Assembly: GCA_015501055.1 (NCBI GenBank)
Contig: JADNYV010000184.1
Location: 1 to 64,000, forward strand
Length of the DNA: 64,000 nucleotides
Reading direction: 5' to 3'
From: Mucidula mucida
Lineage: Eukaryota > Basidiomycota > Agaricomycetes > Agaricales > Physalacriaceae
This document shows positions 24,128 through 35,971 of the stretch, piece by piece. The notes below the pieces were generated by a model, which was given only the letters and a program-made list of their open reading frames with translations, was not told where the DNA came from and did no database searches. Position numbers and translations under genes: made by a program. Position 1 is the stretch's first letter. Each line of letters opens with the position of its first letter.

Positions 24128-25621
24128 ATGACAGACACCCAATTCAAACCTGTTCTATTGGCGCTCCCGTCCTTGACGCCGTCGCTCGCCTTGGAGGTAC
24201 GTTAGGTGCTGTGGATCTAACTTGATGCTGATCGCCGTGTAGATCATCCCCGAGGCCTGACTTTCCACCGATTCATCGTGCAGACGGATGGACGGGTAAG
24301 TTCACCTCTCAATTATTATATGATATGGGAAATGACGGCAATGTAGACGCACGACATCGTAGTGGGTCCTGAGGCGCCGGAAGCACATGTAACCCAAAAA
24401 TACACCAACACGATCATTGGTCGTTACGCCAATCGCGTACCAGTTGCCACACACAAGGTTGAAAGGCATGGGTTTACCGGCGAGGTTACGCCTCAAGGAA
24501 ATCGTGCGTCCACCCCTGACAGCTCGATTTCGTTATCAACAACCGTCTGAACAGAAAGCGAGCGCGTCTCTCTTCATGGTGGCCCAGTCGGATACGATTC
24601 TCTCCCTTGGGAACAACTTACTACACCTCCTACGCTATTCTCCAAAGCCGAATTGTCCCACTTCCATGACTCTCATGCCATCTTCCGCCTCGTTTCGCCT
24701 GACGGAGAGCAAGGATATCCTGGGACACTTACTATGGAAGTGCTCGTCGCCCTCCTCCCTCCCAAAACTACCTCATCCACGACGAGCGACATGGGCAGTC
24801 TGATCTACGTGTACCGGGCCAAAGTCGACAAGGACGTGACGCCCATCAATCTGACGCAGCACTGGGGCTTCAATCTCGACGCGAGTCTCAAAGAGCACCA
24901 GGGCGCGGACGTGAAAGGCCATGTGCTGAAGATGAAGGCGGACAGGATTGCGTCGCTAGATGAGGATGGATTACACCACAATAGCTACATCTCTGTTGCG
25001 GAGGCACCGGTACACGATCATACCAAGGGCAAGAAGATTGGCGATCTATATCCCTATGATGCTCGGGCGGGCGGGTATGACGACTACTATGTCTTTTCCG
25101 AGAGGCAGGTCGTGATACCGAAACGGGTTCCTGTCAAGTCTCTTGAAGACGAGTCTTTCGATCTGGTTGGAAAGATTATCGCGAGTAAGGTGACGAATCC
25201 TTTGGTCGAGCTTTCCTCGGAGACCTCGGGATTGGCAGTTGCATTTGATTCAAACCGTGCGTCCTTTGTTTTTCTTCCTTTTCGTCTTTTAACAAAGTGG
25301 GAGTGTAGAATCTGGAGCGATGTTCTACACCAACACCGGAGCCAGGCTGGAGAAAGGCGCGAGGAAGAAGATCCATGGGGGCTCTGGGATCACTGACCAC
25401 GGGGATGGGTACGCGCCTGGAAGTAAGCTTGCTGATTTTGCTGTTTGTCAACCTCCCGCTGATTTCACGTTATAGCCGCGGCGTTCCTCGAATTCCACGA
25501 CGTCCTTGCTGCATTCTTGAAACCTGAGAACAAAGATGGTGATGATACGCTCTTGACAAAGGACGAGTTGTACAACAATTATGTGCGCTGCGATGTCACG
25601 TTTGTGGCGCCGAGGAAGTGA
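24128..25621 (+). CDS. Aldose 1-epimerase (galactose mutarotase) family
   Basis: The exons encode a beta-sandwich mutarotase, which interconverts the alpha and beta anomers of hexoses in the cytosol. Family landmarks are YTNTIIGRYANRV (N-terminal substrate loop), SLHGGPVGYDS (about 24570-24600, first active-site His), NLTQHWGFNLDA (about 24847-24882, position of the second catalytic His) and SGAMFYTNTG near the C-terminus, followed by an exon with the acidic residue region FLEFHDVLAAF. The start is ATG 24128 and the stop TGA 25619-25621. Introns at about 24197-24241, 24298-24346, 24502-24556, 25256-25309 and 25423-25476 fit. It is enclosed between the two inverted RTA1 genes but is not itself duplicated. 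Galactose itself as substrate is not shown. Confidence 0.88.
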
Positions 25622-26951
25622 TGTGGCGCGGGAATGAGGTAGAGAAATTGTCATGTAAATTTGTTTGTATCTATATACTGTGCTTGTAAACTTGTTAACG
25701 TTTTCAGCCTATTACAACAGTAGGACGGGAAGGCAAGCGGACTTGAGGAGGAAACGCGGATCTCACAACCGTTATACTGTTTTTACTGGCATGGTGACAT
25801 CAAGTCCTAGAGAGCGCTAGATTGGATACTTGCCAAAGTCAGGTTTTCACCTAGTACAGTTGACATCGACGTCCGACTGATTTCGAGTGTACTCGAATAG
25901 CTCAATCGCTGTCTCGACCACCTGTATGATGTCTATGGTTTTTTATTTTCTTCGGAGACTTAACCACAGCTCAGCGAACCGAGAGAAATGTCTACATGAA
26001 TCTGATGAATGGATAATCCAATTGTTTCTAGTCAAAAGAGACAAAAATAGAGACTACACCTGCTCCCATTTGCTCTAGTGCGAGTTGAGCTATCCGGCCA
26101 TAGTGCAAGCACGAAATAGTTTGTTGCGCGCTCGTTCTTCATGAGCGTCAGAAATAAGCGCAAACTGGACCGGAAGGACTGAAAGGACGGGGTTGACAGA
26201 TCGCCCTGTTCCATTCAATGGACCGCTCAAAAGGCAGGTATCCGGCAAGGCAAAACAGGACAAGGACTGAACACGGTGCCAGGATTGCCAGAGATATGAC
26301 TATGACATTACTTGTATCATCATGAAATCGACCTGTAATGGGGCGCGATGAGGCAACTTTGGGCAGTCTACACGCACTCAAATAGCTGAACCGCATCGAG
26401 TATCATGATACTGTGGCATGGAGCGCCTTTGTTTTTACGTGATTAAAGCAGCGAGCGAGAGGACTACATGGGTGCACTGGCAAGTCCTAAAAGCCATGGT
26501 GTCAAAAAGAGAAATCACACGGCCTCAGTGTATCTGGCGTGATACGAGTTGAGCTATCCAGCCATGGAAACTGAGATTACAGCCAGAGCTCGAGCCCAAG
26601 GAGATGAAGCCGTCCGGCTGATCATAGTCGGCGGACGCGAAGACTCAGGGTGGGATTGGGCTGGGGAGACGGCGTCGCTGGTGTCGGAGAAGGTAAGTAT
26701 ACAGCCGATGATGTAGTATCTTGATGAAGTTTGCTTCAAAGCTCGAAATGCACCTATGCACGCTTCACGGCAAGTCGCCTGTTGAAACAGAGGTATGAGA
26801 TGGTCAACGCCCTTCCCGGGAATCTGAAAATAGTATACAAAGTATGAAGCTGTATGATCTATGTACTAGTCCGTGTTGAAATGAAAATGTACTAGTCCGT
26901 GTTGAAATGAATAAAAAAAAGCACCAAAACGCCGCCGAAAATCTCTGCCCC
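25622..26951. other. 1.3 kb intergenic with tRNA D-arm-like repeats
   Basis: No gene is supported. It contains two copies of a 21-bp block (about 26083-26103 and 26546-26566). The reverse complement of each reads like the 5' end of a tRNA (GGATAGCTCAACTCG). It also contains the 26-bp tandem repeat in the 3' UTR of RTA1 copy 2. A short plus-strand exon-like frame before a GTAAGT donor at about 26694 is unassigned. Confidence 0.45.
26861..26912 (+). repeat. Two-copy 26-bp tandem repeat
   Basis: The block ATGTACTAGTCCGTGTTG plus AAATGAA begins at 26861 and again at 26887. It lies in the 3' UTR of RTA1 copy 2; copy 1 has a single unit. Confidence 0.85.
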
Positions 26952-28303
26952 CTAATACTGCCCACCGCTATAAGTGTGATTTGGCGCACTGAAAGGTTGG
27001 TCGCGGGTAGCCTCGAGCAGAGACCCTGTGCTGCCCATCTCCAGCTGGTTCGACTTTCCAACAGTCCGAGTGTTCTTGGAATCCATCGCGTCCCGCCCGA
27101 GAAGTCTACCGGGGTGCGCAAAGTTCATGGTGTAGAACGCGAGGACGACCATTGCACCGTCGAAGATGTCTTTACAGGCGATTGATTAGACCGAGATCGG
27201 AGAAGAAGCGCAAGATAGAACTCACTGAACCATATCTCCGTTTCGATGATAACACCGTGCCAGCCACCTGCGAGCTCGATGGTTCTGTAGATAGCCCGGA
27301 TGTACAGGAATGCGGTGATAGAGAAGAGTGCGACGAGCATGACGCGCATCTTGGAGCTGAGCTTGTACCCCGAATTCGTGAGCGTTACATGGCTGTCCTC
27401 AGTCTCGACTCTGGCAAAGGCGCGTCCGGCTATAGGCGAGTCGGTGAAGAAGCGGTAGAAGAACTCTCCGGCGAGACCGAGGAAGAGGGTCATGACAACT
27501 GCATGCACGTCAACGGAAGATGAGGACGTGTGAAGGAGAGACAAACCTAGTTGGAAAACGATACCGCCCAGCATGATGTTACCGCCCATGTTCGCGTCCT
27601 CGAGCGTGTCACCGGAGGCGGCAATTCCACCACCGGCGCCTTGAACGACAAGGGAGATAACATCGCAGCTCACGAATATAAGAGAATCTGCAGCGATATC
27701 AATAACCTGATTCCCAAAAAGAAAAAGCAGTGACACTGACAATATCTCGGAGTCAATCGACTGTATCCCTGCCCCATGATTCTTACGATGGCGCCAAAGA
27801 TGATAAAGATGGCTGCTAAGAATGGTGTAGGTCCGAGGACAGTCGTTACGATTCTAGCAAGAGAAGATGAGTTTGAGAACATCAACGCGGTGGAGGGCGG
27901 TGACTTACTGAATCATGAAAGGCGTGTCTTTGGTGTCGTCGAAGCTGGACCAGAAGCGGCCTCCCCATCCTGCTATCTCTAGAAGACCAGCGAGGAGGAC
28001 GGTGGGTATGGGCCAGAGCATGCGGTATCGTATTGCTTGGCCGGTATGTATCACTATAGTTATTGTACGCTTGAGAATCTCGTGCAGGTACAAGTCGAAC
28101 GTCAAACTTACGGGTTGAGATGCTGAAGAGCACGAGAAGAATCAAGCACACATATTTAGTCGGCGTGTACCCATATCGCGATTCGTCTTCTTCAGGCTCA
28201 GCAGCAGTTGCGTTAGCGGCGCGTGAAATAAGAGGTAAAACTGCAACGCGCGTTAGTGTGCTGAAGACAAAAAGAAACCAAGATACACACTATGATCCAA
28301 CAT
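26952..28303 (-). CDS. RTA1-like lipid-translocating exporter, copy 2
   Basis: Same family and exon plan as 22342-23654, transcribed in the opposite direction. The start is ATG 28303 (MLDH, then a short intron). A luminal segment (AANATAAEPEEDESRYGY) and seven helices follow, with FVSCDVISLVVQGAGGG near 27620-27680. The C-terminus is PNHTYSGGQY with the stop at 26952. Two landmark differences from copy 1 are a more acidic N-terminal loop and a diverged tail, so the proteins may differ in topology-independent regulation. The frame is open throughout. Divergence with retention of an open frame in both copies suggests that both are functional. Confidence 0.86.
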
Positions 28304-29521
28304 CGTGAAGTGAAATAAAAAGTGTTGGAGGGAAACTTTGTTGAAAACGAGGATGACCCGGAAGAAGAAGGGAAACGGCGGTGACATCTCCAGAGCCTTG
28401 TCTCCATCATCTTATATACTCGTGAAGCGTAGCGCCCTGTCAAACATCTCACTCGAATTTGACGCACATCCAGGATACAGAAACACAGAGTACGCTGCGA
28501 GCACTGCCGCAGATGATGGATGGGAGGCCTCTGCACCAAATGCGGCAGAGATGCAGGGTAGGGCTGTCAGGACGGATGAGTCAGAAACCGCCCTTCCGAC
28601 AACATTGCAGGTTTTTTGGCTTTGCAGCCTAATCGCGCAGCCGATGAAGAGGTTTCCAGGGATGTATGTAGTTTGAGGTGCCAGCAAGTTCGTGTATGAA
28701 GGCGCTTAATCGGGTGAGGATCAAACAAGTGCCCAGGAAAGATAACGCAGTGAGGTATTATTATACCGCGCAATTCATGGATAGCATGAAGTCGACATCA
28801 GTCAAGGCGTCAATTATTTTCAAAGTGACGCGTCGTGGAGGTGGCTAAGTTCGATAAGGACCTCGATATGAACTTGACCAAAACTTGACATGAACGTTCG
28901 GACTCAAGATTGTGGCTGTGTGCGCTAATCTGATCTGATCCGATGGCGGCGTGTCCCGCGCGTCTTCCAGTCGTCTTCCTCCACGCTCCCGCCGAAACGT
29001 TGACGTATTTTCCTTTTCCTTTTGTCTTTGATCGTTTCGTCTTTTCATCAAACACACGCACAGTAGCGCAAAATTCGTGTATATCGCTAGGTTGCATGCC
29101 GTTGTCGACCATTGCGTCGGCGCTAGAGTACTGGCCTCATTGAAAGTCGAGGTAGTAGAAAGGATTCCGGAGGATGTCCACGTATGTTCTGTTTCCTAAG
29201 ATACCCGTCCAAGTTGACCTTCAACGTAGGCTGTAAGATGCTCTTGGTTTCCGTGTTGATAGCTCTATAAATGCCATCGTTCTGGCCTTGATAATCAACT
29301 GCAACTTATCGGCGCGCCTACACCCTCGCTTACTGTGATGCTTGCTTGTATTGAGTACTTGACTAAGTCTTCCTCGGCCTCGTCGTTACCCACATTGCCG
29401 GTTAGTACTCATCGGGCGATTGTTTGTGAGCATATGCCTGACTAAGACTTGTGCAATCCGGCTTCAAAAGCACATTACCGGTCGCGATTCAACGCTTCGG
29501 ACACCCTGTTCTACTACCATC
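28304..29521. other. Intergenic, RTA1 copy 2 promoter and empty DNA
   Basis: 28304-28490 is the duplicated promoter. The rest has no recognised gene. A minus-strand frame from ATG 29112 with a Lys/Arg-rich start (MVDNGMQPSDIHEF) is open for 100 codons but has no similarity that I recognise. Confidence 0.45.
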
Positions 29522-31087
29522 ATGTCCATTCGCAACGCGCAGCTTATCTTCAAGGAAATCCCGATAGGTGCATTTAGCATTTTGTCTCTCGTCCGCGGCG
29601 CCTCATCCTTCTCATACAGGTTTCCCGGAGCCTGGCAAGACCACAACATATGAGACGAACGCAACTATTGATATCGAGAATGTATCCCTGCATGGCGGCA
29701 TCCTAGTGAAGACCCTCTCAGTTTCGATTGACCCCTTCATGCGGGGCAGAATGCGCGATCCCAAGATCCCGTCCTATGCCGTATGTTTCGCGCGACTTGC
29801 CATTCGTGTGAACCTGGACTCACGATTTTCATCTCCAGCCTGCTTATACTTTGGGAAAGCCGTGCGTACTGGTTGATTGGTTCCGTTGCATTCCTTCATA
29901 CTATGCCTCGTCAGTGTCCGTGGCTATGCTGTGACGCGCGTTCTGCGCTCAGAACATCCTAATTTCAAGGCTGGTGACCATGTCACTGGCTTCATGGGTT
30001 CGTGTCCAAAATCACAACGTCAGTGTGTAGGTGGCTCATCGTAGACTGTAGATCTGTCGGAATACGTTATTCTACTCCCAGATGAACTTATTCCAGAGGA
30101 CGTGTTCAAGGTTACAAATGCGAATGGGAAGATCCCATGGTCAGCTTATTTAGGTCCATTGGGAATGCCAGGTACGCGTCACAGAACTTTATGGCGTTGA
30201 CGCGCATCTAATATGCAACAGGACGGACTGCTTACAATGCATGGAAGGAATATTCTGCTGCCAAATCTGTTCGTAGTGCTTGTCTATTGACCCCCAATGA
30301 ACCAAATTGTCGCATTAGGGAGAAACCGCTTTCATTACCACAGGAGGAGGTGCTCATTCCCGACCAACTTACTTATTCTCGCGATCTAACATTGTTTTGA
30401 TGCAGGACCTGTCGGATCGTACGCAACTTTTCTCTAACAGCTCATATTTTCCCATAACAACACCGCGCAGCTTGGTCATCCAGCTAGCGAAACGCGATGG
30501 CCTCAAAGTCATCGCGTCGGCTGGTTCTGATGAAAAGGTGGAATTCATGAAGTCAATTGGTGCTGATGTTGCGTTCAACTACAAGACCACAAGCACGCAG
30601 GAGATTTTGGAGAAAGAGGGTCCGATTGATGTGTATGTGAATCGAGGGCCTCTGTCTTCATCGCTTACAGTTACCATGTTTAGGTATTGGGACAACGTAG
30701 GGGGCGAAACACTCGATTTAGCCTTTGCTTACTCCGCCAACTTTGCTCGCTTCATTGAATGCGGTCTCATTTCTACATACAACAATACCGACGGGGTGAA
30801 ATTCAAGGCTTGTTTCTCGCACTACCTTTCTTCACCACTCTCACAGTCAGTAGCACTTTGGCAAAGTCATACGAGGGCGAATCAAATTGTTTGGGTTCAT
30901 CGTGACGGACTTGGATCCCAAATACCTGGAAGAGTTTTATAAGACGATGCCCGATCTTATTGCGCGGGGTGAATTAAAGTATAGGGAGGACGTGACGCGA
31001 GGATTGGAGTTCGCAGGGGAGGCGATTTTGGCGGTCCAGCTGGGTAAGAACAAGGCCAAAAGTGTTGTTGTCGTTGCAGATGAGTAA
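29522..31087 (+). CDS. NADP-dependent alkenal/leukotriene B4-type double-bond reductase
   Basis: A zinc-free medium-chain dehydrogenase/reductase that reduces the C=C bond of alpha,beta-unsaturated aldehydes or ketones with NADPH. The start is ATG 29522. Landmarks are LSVSIDPFMRGRM (substrate domain), GYAVTRVLRSEHP, GKIPWSAYLGPLGMPGRTAYNA, the nucleotide-binding glycine motif TTGGGPVGS spliced across an intron (about 30342-30412), LAKRDGLKVIASAGS, and DNVGGETLDLA typical of this subfamily. The C-terminal exon ends at TAA 31087. The last intron (about 30810-30855) has a GC donor (aag|gcttgt) and a TAG acceptor. If left unspliced, a different C-terminus with early stop results. Otherwise all exons join in frame. 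Decayed copies occur at 20582-21198 and 35329-35760. Confidence 0.87.
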
Positions 31088-31324
31088 TGAACAATCTATC
31101 AAATACTATGAAGTACAGTGGTTCTGCTCTATGCCGTTTATGCAAGTTGACATTCTTCTGGTCAAAGCACACGCTGGCGCGCCTTTGATCGTCGCTCCTC
31201 ACAACCCTTCGGCCATAACAGGGTCGACCGACATCAGCTTTACGCTCACACCGTCACGTAATGCCAGTTGACTGCAAACTCTGCGTTCAACGTTGGTTCA
31301 ACGTTCAACTCCTAGCTCGTACCA

Positions 31325-32689
31325 ATGTCAATCTTGGTCAAGTCCGAGGATGAGGACCTGAAATGTCGCGTCGAAACAGTTTCTCCGGATCGTACACAGT
31401 CCCGTAAACGTCGTAGAGTTGCGGAGGAGGAGGCGACCGAGGCACTGGGCGAGGACAAGAAAAAGCTAAAGCTGCTGAAGAACGTACGTTTTGATACTCC
31501 GTGTATGTCTGCTGTCTCATTGAATGTTTTGAACGCAGCCTAAGATCAAGGACGCTAACGCCTTCAGGCTCGGGCTAGACGAAGACACGCTAGCTGCGCG
31601 CCTTAAGCCTATTGGCTTGGACGTATATACAGTACCAATGGACCAGGCAGATGCTAGTGTCCCAGGCAGTCGCGAATTCTTCTCACATCACTTCGGCGGT
31701 GCGCCGCAGGGTACTTGCAGATCCTCTGGCAAGAAATTCCTCCAGGATCATCCGGAGGCGAGGCGGCGGGATTTCATCTCCCTAAAACTCACGTGGAACC
31801 CGCACGCGCCGTCAATCCCCGGAGCTCCCGGACTTTATTTTGGCGCCGGTGCAGAAGATGACTGGAGGATATGAGTCCGTTGAGTATGCTCATTTTCCTT
31901 GGGTCGGGCCAATGGTTATATCTTGGAGAGTACAAGATGGGCAAGACTGCCCCTCTTACGACGAGAGAATGGAAGGCCCAGAGTCGACTGGTAAGACGAC
32001 AATGTCCCATTCGAGACTATAAGTAGGCCCCTTTTCCTGACGATTCGTACTAGATGAAATCGACGTGGACGGCGCAAACGGTTACGGGCGAAGAGTGGTA
32101 TCACAGGCAGGATCGTATCCGCATTCATCTCAGAAAGCAGCTGGGACGGAAGCCGACGGACGAAGACTGTAGAGCCGCCGCCGCCGATAAAGACAACCAG
32201 TTCATGACCGTCACCGCGAAGGACGTGGAGCACGAATACGACATCGGTGACTTTGTAAGTCAAACGAACAATTCGAGATCACGAGAATCTCATAGTTGTG
32301 TTTGACAGCAAGTCAATATATGGACAATGAAATGCGTTGGCTACGATGAAGAGATACAACAGCCTGTTTTGGACAAGTTTGACGCCTTTGATGCAGAGCT
32401 TAAAGCAAAACGGGCCGAGACCAAGAGGAGGGCTGGAGAGTCGAAGGTGAAGAAGGAGGGGAGATCAAGACCGAAGAAGGAAGAGCAAGTGGAAGACCTT
32501 GCGTTATTGAAGGAAAGTCCACGAAAGAAACCGGGCGCTAGTGGCAAGAAGCGAAAACGAACGGACGAGGACTCTGATACAGAGTCTGATGGAGATGGAG
32601 ATGGAGAAAGCATTCGCGTTGTTGGAGGGTACACTGCGAGACCTAGCACCAGGAATCCGCGTCCTAACGCGGTCAGAAAACGTCCATGA
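31325..32689 (+). pseudogene. DUF6697-like protein, copy 1, frame-broken
   Basis: The exons give a Lys/Arg-rich N-terminus (SRKRRRV), then the domain core with MDQADASVPGSREFFSHHFGG, PGAPGLYFGAG, GQWLYLGEYKMGK, IRIHLRKQLGRKPTDED and WTMKCVGYDEEIQ. A charged tail follows that ends GGYTARPSTRNPRP before TGA 32687-32689. The core pattern matches basidiomycete DUF6697, a domain of unknown function. Compared with copies 2 and 3, four bases are missing after the Trp codon at about 31862, which shifts the frame and would stop translation within two codons. No intron explains it. The rest is well preserved, so the lesion is young or a sequence error. A nuclear role is suggested only by the basic clusters. 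Confidence 0.72.
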
Positions 32690-32894
32690 TGACATGATGC
32701 TCGTATGTTACTTGTGAATATCGATGAAGACTTCGGTGAGAGGACTTAGGTTTAGGTTATGAACGTTTCTGAGGCAGAGCACCGGATTTGTCGGTCCGAT
32801 GTTACTTATGCTCTTCTTTGGCTTCGGCCGACGGCGCTTGCCCAACTGCTTCGACGATGGAGCGAACCTGGAAAGTGATTGTCATTCTTGCATC

Positions 32895-34735
32895 ATGTCA
32901 CTGTCTCCCAATAAAACTAGTACAGATGAGCTAGAACTCGCGGCGCGCACCCCGCTCCCTTCCTCTCGCTCTACACTTGCGCTCAATCAAGGAGACTCTT
33001 TGTCCACCAGCTCAATGATGCTGAACGAATCTTCCTTGGCGCCAGTAGACGGAGGCGCTAAAGCCTATTCCTTTGTGATTACCAGATCCTTCTGTGCACT
33101 CCAAGCCGCCTAATTCGTGACTGCACACAGCTCTTGGCTTCATTCTTCGTCCAGGCCCTGGTGTGGGGCTTTCAAGGCGCGAATGGTATCTTCCTGGACA
33201 GTGAGCCTTCACCGCCGTTAGTCGCTGAGGTGTTAACGAGTGGATTTCGGACTCGCAGGCTACTTGACGACGCCCAAGTATAATTCGCAGCCACACGCGT
33301 CGACTATACTTCCTGTGATTGGTCCGTTGAGCTCTGGGATCATTTATTGCTCTGGTACAACCCGCACCCGAATCTTATACTCTGATAGTCATTGATTGTC
33401 GCGCTAGGGGTTGTGCTATATCCTTTTTACGCGCGTTATCCTTACCACCGACGAACGTCCATGTGGGTGGGAGTCGCGCTGGCTTGGGCAAGCCTATTCG
33501 CTGCCAGTTATGTCACAAGTGTGAGAGCACCATGCCCAAACACGTCCCCGTTAGGCTAACAGTATTGATCTAGGTCATTGCGATTCTTCTATTCGAGGGA
33601 GTCTTATACGGAATCGCAGGCTCTTTCTTGTACGCATGCTGCATTTCATATATGACCGAGTGGTTCGTCAACAAACGCGGCATGGCAAATGGTGTTATCT
33701 TCGCCGGTCAGTACCCAGAAACCAAGTGTCGTTCCGCTAGCAGCTGACTTTATATTTTGATTGAACCAGGTACAGCCTTTGGAGGAATAATCGTCCCATT
33801 GACGATCCCGCAGCTCATCAAGGCATACGGTCTGCCTAAAACCATTCGCATATTCTCCATTGCCATTGCCGTCATCTTGGTTCCTCTGCTTCCCTTCGTG
33901 CGGCCGCGAATTCCTGATTCCAGGATGCATCAGCAGATTCCTGCGCCACAGAGCAAGGAATGGATGAAGAGCACGACAATCTGGATTGCGCTCGCTGCAA
34001 ACACCTTACAGGGGTTTGGATATTTCGTGCCCATCGTCTGGCTTCCGAGTAAGTGTCACTGCAGTTGCATTCTGACTCTTAACCCTTCATGTAGCCTTCG
34101 CGCGCGAACTTCGCATAACGACGAGTCAAGCGGCGTTGACTGTGGCGTTGCTAAACGGTCAGCCAGAGATTCTAACAATCTGATGCGGACCTAACTCTAC
34201 TCGGTTTTTGGGCGTATATCGATGGGATACCTTTCCGATGTCCTCGACCCGTTCTTCCTAGCAATGTCAACCTTGCTTTCCACCTCTCTCGTGACCTTTG
34301 TGATCTGGGGCCTCTTGTCAAGGAATCTCGCTGGTTTACTTTCCTTTGGTATAGCCTACGGGATGCTCGCCAGCGGCTGGACGAGCTTGTTCACCGCATT
34401 CGTTCGGCCTGTCGCCAGTAGGACCTCTCATTTGTCCGTAGAATGGTTTGATCTGATGTTCTGACGTAGAGGAGAATCCGAACTTGACGACGACGCTCTT
34501 TGGGTACTTCTTGTTCTCTAGAGGCTTGGGTAACATTCTTTCAACTCCGATATCATCTGGATTAATCACGGGTTCGACGGTGGATATGAGAAAGGCGTTC
34601 CCGCTTAGTGGGGGGAAGTATGAGAATGTGATTATCTTTGTAGGGACGTGTTTCGCTGGGGCGGCGGGGATCAGTCTTCTTGGATGGGCAATGGACCTCC
34701 GACAACGTGCGAGATCTAGGGTTTCGTCCTCTTGA
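32895..34735 (+). CDS. MFS transporter, monocarboxylate-permease-like
   Basis: A hydrophilic Ser-rich N-terminus (from ATG 32895) is followed by about twelve helices spread over seven or more exons. Typical MCT-family segments are ASFFVQALVWGFQGANGIF, ILPVIGPLSSGIIY, a basic loop (YPYHRRTSM), GSFLYACCISYMTEWFVNKRGMANG, a central cytosolic loop (about 33905-33965), VFGRISMGYLSD (the A-motif equivalent of the second half, about 34204-34240) and a C-terminal helix pair ending at TGA 34735. It should move monocarboxylates or related small organic molecules across the plasma membrane by facilitated or proton-linked transport. One intron, just before VFGRISMGYLSD (about 34158-34201), appears to lack a normal AG acceptor (ctact|cgg). 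Splicing may be impaired, or the base call may be wrong. Confidence 0.82.
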
Positions 34736-34872
34736 GGGGGGAGAATGACATGTAGTCGGACGCGTAGTCAGGAGACAGGAAACTCCAGTGTGGGAGATCC
34801 AGTTCCACCTGTGCCCGACGAGTTCAAGGGCGCTGGGGGAAGAGTCCAAAGGAGATATTTGTTTCGTACTGA

Positions 34873-34953
34873 TCTCTGATAGTATACTGGCTAGTGCACG
34901 AGCCTACCATCATTATGCTGGTGTAGCGCTGGGTTTGACTCCCAGCACAGAGT
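34873..34953 (+). tRNA. Decayed tRNA-Asp-like element
   Basis: The 5' part (TCTCTGATAGTATACTGG) follows the tRNA-Asp D-arm pattern with four D-stem pairs. The T-arm (CTGGG, loop TTTGACT, CCCAG; 34929-34945) is perfect and nearly the same as in 10570-10586. The acceptor stem keeps only about five pairs, one extra base follows the T-arm, and the anticodon position reads ACC with a poor stem. It is probably a pseudogene related to the element at 10504-10594. Confidence 0.5.
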
Positions 34954-35328
34954 TTGAGACTGCGAGGTCCGAGGAGACTTTTGCTTTACTTGATACCTCT
35001 CGGAGACTCGGACTTTGGTCTTCTCTCGAAGATGTCAAAGCGGGGCAGCGCGACTGACATCTGGATTCAATCAATCTATTTCTCCACGGAGCATGGATTG
35101 AGTCAAAATCTATGTAGTGCACAGTTAGGATCGTCGACCCATCAAGCCCGCATTACAACGCTCCATAATTCTACCATTCAAGGCGGTCCGAAGGAAGTTT
35201 TTGGCTATGGTCAACGCCCAACACGTGCCGCAGCTAACCTATGAACCCCAGATGTCCAGAAATACATCCTTGATCCCATTGAAGATAAATTTGCGCAAGA
35301 CTAGTACTCATTTATTCTTAATCGCCAT

Positions 35329-35760
35329 TAACGTGGATGGGAAGATCCCATGGGCAGCATATTTAGATCCTTTGGGCGCACAGGAATGCGGCGCGGAACC
35401 TTAGCTATCAACACACGTCTTATCTCCCAATAGGACGCACTGCATGTATACGCTTTGCGCTGACGTGAGTTTGCAGAAGCGTATCTGCTCACATTGCCGC
35501 AGGGAGAACACGTAGTTGTGATCACTGGAGGAGGTACTCTTCTTGGCCCGCGCTCTCGAGATGGCAGCTGGATCATATGCTAGTCTCTCTTGACGTTTTT
35601 ACACGAATATCTACTGATGGTCATACCGGGTGAGCTTGTAAGACTCTTCCCGAGCTATTTTTACGAGTGACTTCGTATAGGGAAGAGGTAACGAAGGGAT
35701 TTGAACATGCGCGTCATAATCCACCAGAAGAAATGTGTAGTGGTGGTAGCAGAGCAGTAG
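35329..35760 (+). pseudogene. Decayed fragments of the double-bond reductase
   Basis: Fragments colinear with the reductase at 29522-31087 remain. They are GKIPWAAYLDPLG (about 35339-35377), a block with GEHVVVITGGG (about 35503-35536) and the C-terminal YREEVTKGFEHAR (about 35679-35720). Intervening exons are lost or scrambled and stops intervene. It lies upstream of DUF6697 copy 2 exactly as the intact reductase lies upstream of copy 1, so the two genes were duplicated as a unit. Confidence 0.75.
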
Positions 35761-35971
35761 AACCACCTTTCGGACGCGTATTAGAACCAAGAATTCTACA
35801 CATTCGCTTTGTTATACGTACCTGTAAGACGAGACCAGGACGAGACGGAGCGTCTGAATCTTAATCGTTGCCACAGCCCTGCCTGCTATTCGGCCCTAAA
35901 GGCCGCCAATGATGCCGGCATTTAAAGTCAACGAAAGCATCAACCAAGCTTCGACCAACTCCCGACTCATA

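Larger units (their letters stand above)
26857..28490 (-). repeat. Inverted duplication arm 2 (RTA1 gene with promoter)
   Basis: Reverse-complement partner of 22201-23713, including the promoter block (28340-28490) and 3' UTR. It is longer partly because of a 26-bp tandem duplication near 26861-26912. Confidence 0.8.
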
